Assembly (NCBI RefSeq): GCF_026683955.1
Contig: NZ_CP113343.1
Coordinates: 992,001-1,056,000 of the forward strand
DNA: 64,000 bases
Direction of reading: 5' to 3'
DNA from: Arthrobacter sp. MMS18-M83
GTDB taxonomy: Bacteria > Actinomycetota > Actinomycetes > Actinomycetales > Micrococcaceae
Under the pieces are notes generated by a model, which searched no databases, had not been told where the DNA came from, and saw nothing but the letters and a program-made list of their open reading frames with translations. Below are positions 26,225 to 35,374 of this stretch, one piece after another. The position numbers and the translations under genes were made by a program. How positions within the stretch are numbered: the stretch's first letter is position 1; the number at the start of each line of letters is the position of its first letter.

Positions 26225-26650
26225 ATGCTGATGCGAACGGACCCCTTCCGTGAACTCGACCGGCTGGCCGAACAGGTCCTCGGAACAACGGCACGGCCTG
26301 CGGCGATGCCGATGGACGCCTGGCGAGAAGGCGACGATTTCGTGGTCGCCTTCGACCTGCCCGGAGTCACCGTGGACTCGGTGGACATCGACGTCGAACG
26401 CAACGTGCTGACCGTCAAGGCCGAACGCCCGGACCCCGTCGGCGAGGGCACGGAACTGATTGCCTCCGAACGTCCCCGCGGCGTGTTCAGCCGCCAGCTC
26501 ATCCTCGGCGACGCGCTTGATACCGACGGAGTGCAGGCAAGCTACGACGGCGGGGTCCTGACCCTGCGCATCCCGGTGGCGGAGAAAGCAAAGCCGCGCC
26601 GGATCGAAATCGAAACCACGGCGAACCAGCGCCAGGAGATCAGCGCCTGA
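26225..26650 (+). CDS. Small heat-shock protein Hsp20 (module A)
   Basis: 141 residues. The alpha-crystallin domain covers about residues 33-130: [34 protein letters not shown], and the conserved [20 protein letters not shown] strand with the G-x-L motif. The N-terminal arm is [20 protein letters not shown]. It is an ATP-independent holdase in the cytoplasm. AAGGAGTGA precedes the start. It is about 80% identical by eye to the copy at 35938; both carry the same upstream motif and downstream hairpin. Confidence 0.95.
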   Translation: MLMRTDPFRELDRLAEQVLGTTARPAAMPMDAWREGDDFVVAFDLPGVTVDSVDIDVERNVLTVKAERPDPVGEGTELIASERPRGVFSRQLILGDALDTDGVQASYDGGVLTLRIPVAEKAKPRRIEIETTANQRQEISA

Positions 26651-26778
26651 GCACCGGCACGGCTTTCCGGACCGGGAGCGCCTCGGCGGCCAACACGTAA
26701 TTGGGTGATGGGTTTCACAGACCACGCCACGGCGCGGGTAGCGCACAGATACAGGCCCCCGAGGATGACTCCCGCAAC

Positions 26779-26811
26779 GATGGTCCCCGGCTGAACGGAC
26801 CGGGGACCATC
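26779..26811. terminator. Hairpin downstream of hsp20 (module A)
   Basis: Stem GATGGTCCCCGG / CCGGGGACCATC (12 bp, perfect) with a 9-nt loop. The same stem follows the second hsp20 at 36493, within about 90 nt of conserved intergenic sequence. No U-tract follows, so it may be an RNA-stability or attenuation element rather than a true terminator; the next gene begins 36 nt later. Confidence 0.55.
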
Positions 26812-26846
26812 CCTGTCCCCCAAATGAACACACAGCACCACCAACG

Positions 26847-27284
26847 ATGAAGACCAACAGCCCGGACCCCTACGAGATCCTGCACATTGACCCGACCGCC
26901 ACGGCGCGGGAGGTGAGCCGTGCCTACCGCGCGCAGATGCGCAGCCGGCACCCCGATACCCGGCCGTCCCGCGAACCCGGCACCGGCACCGGCCCGACGA
27001 CGCCCGAATCACAAAAGGAGCTGCAGGACGTCATGAACGCCTATGCCATCCTGGGCAACGCGGAAAAGCGGGCAGCCTACGACAGGGACCACCCGCGGCC
27101 CGCTCCGACCGAACCGCACCCCCGGGAACCCCTGGCACGGCCGCCGGCTCCGCTGCTTCCGGCCGCCTCACTGCTGATCGGACCGGTCATCTGGGAGCCG
27201 GCCGCCGGACTGTCCCGCGCGGTCCCGGCGTGGCCGGGCCCGTATCCGCCCGGTTACACATTGATCCGGCGAATCCCGCATTGA
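26847..27284 (+). CDS. J-domain (DnaJ-like) protein
   Basis: 145 residues. The N-terminal J domain is complete: DPYEILHIDPTATAREVSRA, helix II, the catalytic HPD tripeptide in RSRHPDTRPS, then QDVMNAYAILGNAEKRAAYD. A Pro-rich tail of about 60 residues replaces the G/F, zinc and C-terminal domains of DnaJ, so it is a class III co-chaperone that would stimulate DnaK. Encoded after hsp20, it completes a small chaperone module. The ribosome site is weak. Confidence 0.88.
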   Translation: MKTNSPDPYEILHIDPTATAREVSRAYRAQMRSRHPDTRPSREPGTGTGPTTPESQKELQDVMNAYAILGNAEKRAAYDRDHPRPAPTEPHPREPLARPPAPLLPAASLLIGPVIWEPAAGLSRAVPAWPGPYPPGYTLIRRIPH

Positions 27285-27323
27285 CCACCGTCCGCACCAC
27301 ATCGCAATGACGAAGGAGACCCG

Positions 27324-27698
27324 ATGAGTGCCTGGCGTCCGTACGACAGCCAGTTGATGCCCGCGTTCTACGAACGTTTCGAGAAGCGGTGGGGCAAAGG
27401 AACAGCGCCGTTCCTGGACCCCGAAACCCACGAACAACCCATGCCCCGGGCCCAGTGGATCAACCCGGACACCGGCGCCGCGGTCGCGGTCGTCCCCATC
27501 TGGACCGCGGACCCCCGGCACCGCTCCTTCGGGGTGTTCTACCTGCCCCCGTCCGGCGACATCTGGGTCCTGCGGCCCGGGTACACGAACTACCTCGAAA
27601 CCGACCCCAAAAACCCTGAGCAAGTAACCCTGCGCAACGACGCCTTCCGGAAAGCCGTCGCGCACGCCAAGGAATTCATCTACGGAACCCAACCCTGA
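27324..27698 (+). CDS. Conserved hypothetical protein, hsp20-associated (module A)
   Basis: 124 residues beginning MSAWRPYDSQLMPAFYERFE. It is soluble, with a conserved centre WGKGTAPFLDP, AQWINPDTGAAVAVVPIW and FGVFYLPPSGDIWVL, ending AFRKAVAHAKEFIYGTQ. A close paralogue lies after the second hsp20 (36562-36945). GAAGGAGACC precedes the start. No known family comes to mind. The repeated linkage with hsp20 suggests a role in the same stress response. Confidence 0.82.
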   Translation: MSAWRPYDSQLMPAFYERFEKRWGKGTAPFLDPETHEQPMPRAQWINPDTGAAVAVVPIWTADPRHRSFGVFYLPPSGDIWVLRPGYTNYLETDPKNPEQVTLRNDAFRKAVAHAKEFIYGTQP

Positions 27699-27824
27699 AA
27701 ACCGCCCCCGACCACCCGGATCAGGCAACCGGCAAGCCCGGCGGTGAACCGTCCATCGGATCCGCCCCGGGGACCGGCCCCTCCGCCGCGGCCCGGGCCC
27801 TGACAGACATTCCCGGAGTACCCA

Positions 27825-28031
27825 GTGACCCCTCAACAGATCTGCCAGTTCCTCCAGGACTGCAGCATCCGCGCAGCCGCCGGCAATGCACGCCTCGAGG
27901 CCGATGCGTCCTACCTCCTCTACGTCAGCTGGTGCGGCCTGAACCGGAAAGTCCCCGTCCCCCATCAGGCCTTCCGGACCGCCCTGCGCATGGCTGGCCT
28001 GCGCCCTGCAAAGAAGACCCCGCACCACTGA
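27825..28031 (+). CDS. Small protein, primase-C-terminal-like winged helix
   Basis: 68 residues from a GTG (MTPQQICQFLQDCSIRAAAG). The pattern FLQDC.I...A...ADASYLLYVSWCG......V....F..AL...GL resembles the short winged-helix domain that follows D5-type phage/plasmid primases. Here it stands alone. GGAGT lies 8 nt before the start. It could be a free DNA-binding protein or a domain remnant. Confidence 0.6.
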   Translation: MTPQQICQFLQDCSIRAAAGNARLEADASYLLYVSWCGLNRKVPVPHQAFRTALRMAGLRPAKKTPHH

Positions 28032-28067
28032 CCCGCAACGAGACATGTGGAAATGGAGGAGATGACA

Positions 28068-28499
28068 ATGACGTCAACGGCCCTGAAAACAACACACAGT
28101 GACCATGCGGGCGGGGACCGTCCGTGGTGCGGGACGTGCGACAGCGACGAGTTCCTGATCTTCGAAACCGCTGCGTTCCCGGCCGGCGGTCCGGCCGGTG
28201 AACTGGACGTCAGCTACACCTGCACCGAATGCGAGGGCTACTACGCCCACCAGGTCCCCGCGGGCGCCCTGGACCCGAAGGTCCTGGCCGGGATGCTGCC
28301 CGTCCCGGGCGATGAGCAGCCCGGCATCTACACGCACTGCGGCGAGCCCATGACCCTGGGCCGCCCGGCCGGCCGGAGCGTCGCTTCGGAGGCGGCGAAA
28401 AACACCGGGCGCAGGCTCCTGGAGGTCTATCTCCAGACCCGGGTGCTGCATTGCCGCTGCGGTTTCCAGATGGAACTTCCCCGCCCCCGGGCGGCCTGA
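28068..28499 (+). CDS. Zinc-ribbon protein
   Basis: 143 residues. The start is placed at ATGACGTCAACGG because GGAGGAG ends 6 nt upstream. There are three cysteine pairs: WCGTCDSDEF, YTCTECEGYYAHQVP, and a later CGEPM..LHCRCGFQM. The YxCxxCxxxYxHQ motif recurs in the protein at 46095-46538. It is probably a metal-binding regulatory or adaptor protein; no catalytic residues are seen. Confidence 0.75.
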   Translation: MTSTALKTTHSDHAGGDRPWCGTCDSDEFLIFETAAFPAGGPAGELDVSYTCTECEGYYAHQVPAGALDPKVLAGMLPVPGDEQPGIYTHCGEPMTLGRPAGRSVASEAAKNTGRRLLEVYLQTRVLHCRCGFQMELPRPRAA

Positions 28500-28521
28500 G
28501 GGGCCCGGTGGAGGGATCTCG

Positions 28522-28797
28522 ATGCCTTTGTCCGACTCTGAACGCAGGCGGCTTGAGGAACTCGAATCGGATCTGGCAGCCCAGGATCCGGTTCTCGCGC
28601 GGGAACTGAGCACCGGCAGGCCGGCCCTCCGGTGGCTTCGCCGTTCCGCCGGCCTGGCCCTGACCGTCGCGGGCATTGAACTGATCATCATGGCCATGGC
28701 CGCCCGGCTTCCAGGCATCGGCTTCCCGGGATTCATCCTGCTGCTGGCAGGTGCCTGCGTGCTCCTCACCCGCCGCGCCGGCCGCCGCAGCGGATAG
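28522..28797 (+). CDS. DUF3040 small membrane protein (second copy)
   Basis: 91 residues, starting MPLSDSERRRLEELESDLAA, then DPVLARELSTG, a basic linker, and two hydrophobic segments (LALTVAGIELIIMAMAARL and FPGFILLLAGACVLL). It is clearly paralogous to 25431-25700. GTGGAGGG precedes the ATG. It lies convergent to, and inside the antisense run-on of, the truncated glgX. Confidence 0.85.
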   Translation: MPLSDSERRRLEELESDLAAQDPVLARELSTGRPALRWLRRSAGLALTVAGIELIIMAMAARLPGIGFPGFILLLAGACVLLTRRAGRRSG

Positions 28798-29057
28798 CGC
28801 CGCACCGCACCGTGGCCTGCGCCGCCATCGGCCGCCGGGGCAGATTCTCCGCTGCTGCCCGGCCGGAAGCCCAGGTTCCGGAAGCGGTGAGCGGACTTCC
28901 AGGACGCCGCCGGCATGGGAGAAGCTACAGGGTCCCCGGATCCGGGGAGTACTACGCTGAAGGAGCGCCGGGCCGGCCGGGCCCGGGAGTCCATGGCTTC
29001 CTCCGGGCCAAGGGGGCACGTGCGGGGCACGCCGGGCCCTTGGTTGCGGCGAGCAGG

Positions 29058-30914
29058 GACCCCGAGCGCCCGGGCAAGCGGGTTGTGCCAGTCCTCGGGC
29101 ACCATCACGGACGCGTCCGTGTTCAGCCAGACGATGTCCGGAAGCGGCTGGCCTTCCCTGCGCTTGACCGGACGCCCTTCAAAAAACCTGTTCCGCCGGA
29201 AGGTCGCATGGTCCCGCCGCAGCCGGACGGCCGCGGCGGCGAACTCGGTCAGCGGCTTGTCCGTGCTTTCCCAGTTGATCCAGCTCAGCTCCGAGTCCTG
29301 GCAGTATGCGTTGTTGTTCCCTTCCTGGGTGCGGCCCAGCTCGTCACCGTGGAGCAGCATCGGGACGCCTTGGGAGAGCATCAGGGTGGCAATGAAGTTG
29401 CGTTGCTGGCGGGCACGCAGTGCGAGCACGCTTTCATCGTCGGTGCGTCCCTCGGCGCCGCCGTTCCAGGACCGGTTCTGGGTCTCGCCGTCGTTGTTGC
29501 CGGCCCCGTTGGCCTCGTTGTGCTTCTCGTTGTACGAGACGAGGTCATGCAGGGTGAAGCCGTCGTGAGCGGTGACGAAGTTGACGGAGGCCACCGGACG
29601 CCGGCCTGATGACCCGTACAGGTCCGCGGAGCCGGCAAGCCGGGCGGCGAATTCGCCAAGGGTCGAGGGCTCGCCGCGCCAGAAGTCACGCACCGCGTCC
29701 CGATACTTGCCGTTCCATTCGGTCCACAGCGGCGGGAAATTTCCCACCTGGTAGCCGCCGGGGCCCACGTCCCAGGGCTCGGCGATCAGCTTCACCTGGG
29801 ACACGACCGGGTCCTGCTGGACCAGGTCGAAGAAGCTAGACAACCGGTCCACCTCGTAGAACTCCCGGGCCAGGGTGGCCGCCAGATCGAAGCGGAACCC
29901 GTCCACATGCATCTCCGTCACCCAGTAACGCAGGGAATCCATCAGGAGCTGCAGGACGTGCGGGTGGCGCACGTTGACCGTGTTCCCCGTGCCCGTGTAG
30001 TCCATGTAATACTGCTTGTCGCCCGCGACCAGGCGGTAGTAGGCTTGGTTGTCGATACCCTTGAACGACAGGGTCGGGCCGAGGTGGTTCCCTTCGGCGG
30101 TGTGGTTGTAGACGACATCGAGGATGATCTCCATCCCGGCGGCGTGCACGGAACGGACCATGGCCTTGAAGTCCTGGACCTGCTGCCCGGGCACACGCGT
30201 GGAGCTGTAGCCGTGGTGCGGGGCGAAGAACCCGACGGTGTTGTAGCCCCAGTAGTTGGACAGGTCCTTGTCCCTGAGCACGCTGTCGTGCACGAATTGG
30301 TGCACCGGCATCAGCTCGATCGCGGTAACGCCGAGTCTTTGCAGGTGCTCGATCACGGCCGGGTGCGCCAGGCCCGCGAAGGTGCCGCGTTCCTCCACGG
30401 GCACCTCGGGGTGGAGCATGGTCATGCCTTTGACATGGGTTTCGTAGATGAGCGAGTCGCTGTACGGGACCCGCAGGGGGCGGTCGCCCTGCCAGTCGAA
30501 GAACGGGCTGATCACCACCAACCGCATCGTCGAGCCGGCCGAATCGCTTGTATTCAACGAGAGCGGATCGCCCGGATCGTAGGAGAACATGGCTTGCCCC
30601 CAGGCGATGTCCCCGCTCACCGCTTTCGCGTACGGGTCCAGCAGCAGCTTGGCCGGGTTACATCGCATCCCGTTGGCCGGGTCATAGGGCTCCTCCACCC
30701 GGTAACCGTACGACTGTCCCGGGAGCATATGGGGCAGGTAGCAGTGCCAGACGAACGCGTCCACAGCCTCCAGGGCAATCCGCTGCTCGGTCCCTCGCTC
30801 ATCGAACAGGCACAGATACACCGCACTGGCCGCTTCGCTGAAGACGGCGAAGTTGGTGCCGCTGCCGTCATACGTCGCCCCCAAGGGATAGGCACTGCCC
30901 GCCCAGACTTCCAT
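29058..30914 (-). pseudogene. glgX: Glycogen debranching enzyme GlgX, C-terminal truncation
   Basis: About 619 residues of genuine GlgX: an N-terminal CBM48 (YPLGATYDGSGTNFAVFSEA), then a GH13 barrel with MPVHQF, DVVYNHTAEG, nucleophile in VDGFRFDLA, acid in LIAEPWDVG, stabiliser in TAHDGFTLHD, and the GlgX-specific GDELGRTQEGNNNAYCQD. Homology stops after NPLARALGV (29058), so the last about 80 residues of the C-terminal beta domain are missing. The frame then runs 327 more codons antisense to a DUF3040 and a zinc-ribbon gene, down to 28074. The active site is complete, so a chimeric protein might be made, but its stability is doubtful. GGAGGG precedes the start. Confidence 0.85.
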
Positions 30915-31366
30915 GAGCCCTCCGATACGGAAAAAGCACCACCCACCACACCGGACAGCCCGGGAGCACCGTGCCCCGACGCATCAAACGCGAAGATTTG
31001 ACGCATTCAGCCCCGGGCACCCGAGGCAGACCCGCGTTTCGCTGCAGCCACCTCGTCGTGGCCGTGAGGCGGATGGGAATGCCGGGCCCAGGCACCGGGA
31101 CGGCGGCGGGAATCGCTTCCGGGCAACATGCGCGTCATGCCGGAGGTCCCGGAGGGCCCGTCCGAGCCCGGGCCTGTCGGTCCGTGCCGTGGACGGCCAG
31201 GCTGCCGCGCTTCTAGACTGGGCATACCCTGCTGCGGAGGGCCAACGAGGTGACGCGCGGGCCGCTGCCGCCGGGGACGGCAACGGACCATCTACATCTG
31301 GTTGGAGGTCTGTCTGCGCATCACGGGCACTGCACGTCCTGGTGCAGGAACACAGAGGAGACCGTT
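30915..31366. other. Intergenic region without recognisable gene
   Basis: 452 bp between the divergent glgX and the small ORF at 31367. Open frames exist on both strands, but their residue composition is the Arg/Pro/Gly-rich type of shadow frames, and none has a ribosome site. It presumably holds the two divergent promoters; none could be picked with confidence. Confidence 0.4.
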
Positions 31367-31603
31367 ATGCAGACAGACCCCCGGCCCACAACAGAGGCCG
31401 TGCGTTCGGTGACCGTGGAGGCCTCCAGCACCCGTCCCGGGGACTGGGGGCGGGCCATGGCCCTGGCCTTGGACCGGCTGATCCAGGAGATCATCGCCTC
31501 CACCGGCACGAACCCGTGCCGTGATCCCGGGGGCCTGGACGTCTCCTTGCATATCCAGGCCGTTCCCGATGGTGAGGCCATCACGGTCATCTGGCGCCGC
31601 TGA
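31367..31603 (+). CDS. Small hypothetical protein (78 aa)
   Basis: Starts MQTDPRPTTEAVRSVTVEAS after AGAGGAG. One amphipathic helix (WGRAMALALDRLIQEIIAST), then a short strand region ending SLHIQAVPDGEAITVIWRR. Soluble, no family recognised. The good ribosome site and the single strong frame support a real gene. Confidence 0.6.
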   Translation: MQTDPRPTTEAVRSVTVEASSTRPGDWGRAMALALDRLIQEIIASTGTNPCRDPGGLDVSLHIQAVPDGEAITVIWRR

Positions 31604-31768
31604 GCTGCCGATCACCGCCGCTGTTCACAGCCAAAAGTCCCGCGGATACGGCCCCGGCCGCACCCGCAGTCCGGACCCTCGGCCTGCTCGTTCCCGGCGG
31701 TGTCGTCGGCCAGCCCAGGCGGGATGCGGGCGAGGGGCCCGGACCCTTGGTGCTCCCGGCATTTCCTG

Positions 31769-31945
31769 TCAGTGCTTTTTGAAGGCGTCCTTCACTTTGT
31801 CTGCGGCCTGCTTCAGCTCCGCTTTGGCTTGTGCGGCTTTGCCTTCGGCTTTCAGCCTGTCGTTATCCGTGGCATCGCCGGTTGCTTCTTTGGCTTTGCC
31901 GCCGACCTTTTCGGCGGCGTGCTTGATTTTGTCACCCAGACCCAT
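31769..31945 (-). CDS. CsbD-family stress protein
   Basis: 58 residues: MGLGDKIKHAAEKVGGKAKEATGDATDNDRLKAEGK... The K-x-K-E-x-x-G-x-x-T-x-[DN] pattern defines CsbD/YjbJ-like proteins, which accumulate in general stress. The start is set by GAGAGGAG 6 nt upstream; the longer in-frame extension is Arg/Pro-rich and rejected. It is an isolated minus-strand gene. Confidence 0.9.
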   Translation of the reverse strand: MGLGDKIKHAAEKVGGKAKEATGDATDNDRLKAEGKAAQAKAELKQAADKVKDAFKKH

Positions 31946-32127
31946 GACGGCTCCTCTCAAGGTGGACGGGCCGGCCCGTGCGGGCCGGACATTTTTATCG
32001 TAGACCCGGCCGGTCCCCTTCATCCACGGTTCTGCCCGGCTCCGGCCGGGGCACAGGTGGTTCTGCCCGGGCATCTGGCTGCTCGCGGGACCGGAGCCTG
32101 CCGGGATACGCCGGACGGCCGGGGTTT

Positions 32128-32556
32128 ATGCTGTCGTCCATGGATTCGTATGGGGGCCGTGCGCTGATCTGTGCAGGGCCGGAAACGGTGTGGACCGTCA
32201 TCACTGATTCGGCCGGCTACCCGGAGTGGGATTCGGGGATTGCCGGGCTGATCGGGGACATCGGCCACGGGCAGAGCATCCGGGTCCGGCCCGCCGGCCT
32301 GGCCAGGCCGGTCAGGGTGGCGGTCCACCGGTATGGGGACGGCGCCATGTCCTGGACGTTCCGGTTGCCGGGGAGATTGTTCAAAGCGGTCCGGACCATC
32401 ACCGTGACGGCTGAGAACGGCGAGACCCGCCTGGTGGTGAGGGATGATTTCACCGGCTCCCTCCGGACGCTCATCCAAAAACACAACCCGGGACTGTCCC
32501 GGTCCGCGGACCGGTTCGCCGGCGGGGTCAGGGCCCGGGCCGAAAAGCTGAGCTGA
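32128..32556 (+). CDS. SRPBCC (START-like) domain protein
   Basis: 142 residues. The N-terminal part CAGPETVWTVITDSAGYPEW matches the start of polyketide-cyclase/SRPBCC domains (x-x-P-x-x-VW-x-x-x-T-D-x-x-x-Y-P-x-W). Beta strands (SIRVRPAGL, MSWTFRLPGRLFKAVRTITV, TRLVVRDDFTG) and a C-terminal helix follow. It binds a hydrophobic ligand in this family. The start is uncertain: MLSSMDS at 32128 or MDSYGG at 32140. A second, unrelated-looking SRPBCC gene is at 33052. Confidence 0.72.
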   Translation: MLSSMDSYGGRALICAGPETVWTVITDSAGYPEWDSGIAGLIGDIGHGQSIRVRPAGLARPVRVAVHRYGDGAMSWTFRLPGRLFKAVRTITVTAENGETRLVVRDDFTGSLRTLIQKHNPGLSRSADRFAGGVRARAEKLS

Positions 32557-32701
32557 CACCGGATACGCCGGCGCTGCGGTGGTGCCCGGGGCATGGCGGC
32601 TCCGAGGGCGGGACCAAGCAGCTCTGCCTCCAGGGCCTTGGCTGCGGAACCACGGGTGGAGCAGCATGGAAGGTAAGGCGTTTCAGTGAGTCGGCCGGTC
32701 C

Positions 32702-32777
32702 GCATCCGTAGCTCAGTGGTCAGAGCAGGGGACTTTTAATCCTCGGGTCGTGGGTTCGAACCCCACCGGATGCACCA
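32702..32777 (+). tRNA. tRNA-Lys (anticodon TTT)
   Basis: Full cloverleaf. Acceptor GCATCCG pairs with CGGATGC, the D-arm is GCTC..GAGC, the anticodon stem GGGGA pairs with TCCTC around loop CTTTTAA (anticodon TTT), and the T-arm is GTGGG TTCGAAC CCCAC. The encoded 3' end is ACCA. The variable loop is short. No duplicate of its 3' end was noticed elsewhere in the window, so there is no sign that it serves as an attachment site here. Confidence 0.96.
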
Positions 32778-33051
32778 GTCCCGGAGGCAAACCCTTCCCG
32801 GCATCGCGTTGTCCGGGCGCGGCCTGCCCAGGATCACGGGTTCTCCCAGGCTGGCAGGAATGATCAGCGCGGTCGGTTTCCTTTCCATCTTTTCGTCATC
32901 TTCGAGGTAAACGGAACAGCAATCCTGGCTGTTCCAGTCCGTGGGGCCGGTCATCTTGTCCGCTCCCGTGGATCGTTTTAGCGTGGAAGCGAGGCCGATG
33001 GCCGGCGACCCCCGGCGGCCGGGCCCGTCCTTGAGGAAGGAGTGAGCAGTC

Positions 33052-33525
33052 ATGGCCACCGTGCGGGAAACCGTCGTTGTGAACATGCCCTTGAGCCAGA
33101 CTTACAACCAGTGGACCCAGTTCGAGGAATTTCCCCGCTTCATGACCGGGGTCGAGTCCGTCCGCCAGGTCGATGAAACCACCGTGCACTTCCAGACCCG
33201 CATCGCCGGGGTCGGGCGCGGCTTCGACGCCAGGATCATCGCCCAGATCCCGGACGAACTGATCAGCTGGGAGAGCGTGGAGGGCCCGCACCATTCCGGA
33301 ACCGTCACCTTCGAGGCGGTGAGCACCGTGGAAACACGGGTCACCGTCGAAGTGGACTGGGAACCCCGGACCGTGCTGGAACGGGCCGGGGCCACGGCTC
33401 ATCTGGAGGACCGGCAGATCAAGAAGAACCTGGAACAGTTCAAGGAATTCATCGAGGGCCGGGAAGTGGAGACCGGCGCCTGGCGCGGAAGCATCGCCGG
33501 GGGCAAGGTCGAAGGCCGCAGCTAG
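33052..33525 (+). CDS. SRPBCC polyketide-cyclase/dehydrase-like protein
   Basis: 157 residues: RETVVVNMPLSQTYNQWTQF, EEFPRFMTGVESVRQVDETT, WESVEGPHHSGTVTFEAV. The 'V.V..P....Y..W..FE.FP.FM..V..V' start is the typical form of the SRPBCC subgroup found in actinobacterial stress clusters with CsbD and Hsp20. The ligand is unknown. GAGGAAGGAG precedes the ATG. Soluble, cytoplasmic. Confidence 0.88.
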   Translation: MATVRETVVVNMPLSQTYNQWTQFEEFPRFMTGVESVRQVDETTVHFQTRIAGVGRGFDARIIAQIPDELISWESVEGPHHSGTVTFEAVSTVETRVTVEVDWEPRTVLERAGATAHLEDRQIKKNLEQFKEFIEGREVETGAWRGSIAGGKVEGRS

Positions 33526-33717
33526 ACCACCCTGGCGCCCGGGCCTGCTATGGGCTCCGTGTCAGCCGGTGCCCGCCCGCCGGATGAAGCCCGTCCCGGC
33601 CATGCCTTCCACGCAGCCCTCCGTCCTGCAGGCCTTCGTCCGGCCGGTTTGCCGGAATCAACACCGGGGTTCCGGCGTTGATTTTCTTGTCGCAGATGTG
33701 CGGCAGGAAGGAAGAGG

Positions 33718-34176
33718 ATGAAAAGGAGGAACAGGAACATCGAAACGGTCGAGGACGATGCCGGTATGACCACCACCTACCACCGGCACCCGAACGGAGG
33801 CGGGCTGCTTGGTCCCGGCGCACGGGTGGAGGCGGATTCCTTCATCGGTGCAACGACCTATGTCGAGGCCGGCGCACGTATCGGTTCCGGGTGCCGGATC
33901 GGCCGCGGGAGCTGGATCGACCAGCGGGCAACGGTCGGGGACCATGCCTTCATCGGTGACGACGTGTACGTGGGTCGGGGAACGGTCCTGGGCAGCTGGG
34001 TCCACGTCGGCAGCCACTCCCGCATCGGGGCGTGGGCACTCATCGGCCACGGGGTCCGGCTGCACGGTGACACCCTGGTGCCCGACGGCGCACGCATCCC
34101 GAACGCCGGATCCTCCCGGGGCGCTTCGTCCCGTACCCGGAAATCCCGCGGCCCGGAGTCCCGGATGGCCGCCTAG
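33718..34176 (+). CDS. Left-handed beta-helix (hexapeptide-repeat) protein
   Basis: 152 residues with about eight hexapeptide turns between residues 30 and 125 (ARVEADSFIGATTYVEAGAR, IGSGCRIGRGS, VGDHAFIGDDVYVGRGTVLG), the LbetaH fold of LpxD- and gamma-carbonic-anhydrase-like proteins. The His residues that would bind metal or act as acyltransferase base are not obvious, so the role is open. The start could also be MTTTYHR at 33766. GAAGGAAGAGG precedes the ATG. Confidence 0.8.
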   Translation: MKRRNRNIETVEDDAGMTTTYHRHPNGGGLLGPGARVEADSFIGATTYVEAGARIGSGCRIGRGSWIDQRATVGDHAFIGDDVYVGRGTVLGSWVHVGSHSRIGAWALIGHGVRLHGDTLVPDGARIPNAGSSRGASSRTRKSRGPESRMAA

Positions 34177-34312
34177 ACCCCGCCCGCGGCCCCCGGGGTC
34201 CGTCCAGCGCTCTGACTGCTACGACATTCGGTTCTACCCTGCGAGTCCGGCGCGGGCCGGTCACCGTCACGGGCCATGGCGCGGACGGGCACCGCAGGGG
34301 CAGTATGGGGGG

Positions 34313-35278
34313 ATGAACGTTCCCGCAGCCGGGGCTTCGGAGGATGGCTCCGCGGGTTCCGGGGCCCGCCTGCACCCGTGGAGCCGTTATGTGGCCATGG
34401 GTGATTCCTTCACCGAAGGGGTCGGGGACCCGGAACCGCGCAGCCCGGGGGGCCTGCGGGGCTGGGCGGACCGGGTCGCGGAAGAACTGAGCGCCGGACA
34501 CGAGGATTTCGCTTACGCGAACCTGGCTGTCCGAGGACGGCTGCTCCACCAGATCCTGGACGAGCAGCTCGGTCCTGCCCTGGCCCTGCAACCGGATCTG
34601 ATCACCCTCAACGGCGGCGGCAACGACCTGATCTTCCACCGGACCGACCCTGACACGCTCGCCGCCCGGATGGACGCCGGCGTGCAGCTCCTGGCCTCGA
34701 CCGGGGCCACGGTTGTACTGTTCGCCGGACCGGACTGGGGCGCGACCCCCGTGCTCGGACACGTGCGGGGCAAGGTGGCGATCTTCAACGAGAACCTGCG
34801 CACCATCGCGGCCCGCCATGACGCCGTGATCGCTGATCTTTGGGCCCTGCGCCAGCTCACCCACCCCCGGATGTGGGATCCGGACCGGCTGCACTTCTCT
34901 CCCCTGGGCCAGCACACCATCGCCATCATGGTCCTGGAAACCCTCAACGTTCCCCACTCCCTGGAGCCGATGACCTCCAAAGAGCTGCCTGCGCGCAGCT
35001 GGCGCGAAGCACGGGCCGATGACATCATCTGGACACGCGAACACCTGGTCCCCTGGGTCCTGCGGCACCTCACACACCGCAGCTCCGAGGAAGAGCGCCG
35101 TGCGAAGCGGCCGGACCCGGGCCCCGTGTTCGGCGCCCGGGATGCCGCCCGGGACGTTCATCGGAAACGACCCCCGGAACAAATAGCAGGGACGCGCCCC
35201 CTGGCCTGGCGCACCTCGCGGAAGGCCTTGCCCTTGACTATCTCAAGTGATATAAAAAATCTGTATCAACCAATTTAG
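34313..35278 (+). CDS. SGNH/GDSL hydrolase
   Basis: 321 residues. Block I is AMGDSFTEGVGDP (nucleophile Ser), the Gly block is NLAVRGRLLHQI, block III is LNGGGNDLIF (Asn), and block V is DPDRLHFSPLGQ (Asp-x-x-His). All four SGNH residues are present, so it is probably an esterase or lipase. No signal peptide is seen. The frame continues past the usual length, and its last codons (SSDIKNLYQPI) lie in the dyad promoter motif at 35246-35271, so promoter and coding sequence overlap. GGGGGG precedes the ATG. Confidence 0.88.
   Translation: MNVPAAGASEDGSAGSGARLHPWSRYVAMGDSFTEGVGDPEPRSPGGLRGWADRVAEELSAGHEDFAYANLAVRGRLLHQILDEQLGPALALQPDLITLNGGGNDLIFHRTDPDTLAARMDAGVQLLASTGATVVLFAGPDWGATPVLGHVRGKVAIFNENLRTIAARHDAVIADLWALRQLTHPRMWDPDRLHFSPLGQHTIAIMVLETLNVPHSLEPMTSKELPARSWREARADDIIWTREHLVPWVLRHLTHRSSEEERRAKRPDPGPVFGARDAARDVHRKRPPEQIAGTRPLAWRTSRKALPLTISSDIKNLYQPI
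35246..35271. promoter_or_regulatory. Dyad promoter motif (copy 3, inside SGNH gene end)
   Basis: Core GATATA-N7-TGTATC, more symmetric than the two hsp20 copies and sharing TATAAAAAATCT with 35850-35875. The next downstream gene on the plus strand starts at 35375. It probably places that gene under the same regulator. Confidence 0.5.
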
Positions 35279-35374
35279 ATAGCGGGACGTGTGATCTCCT
35301 CCGGCGTTCCCCGGCGCGGTCGTCCGGGGACCCGCCGAGAAGATCCTGCCCGGCAAGGAAGGGATGAGAGTGGA

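Noticed and set aside
32702-32777. tRNA-Lys as integration site of an island
   Set aside because: No integrase next to it and no duplicate of its 3' end was noticed.
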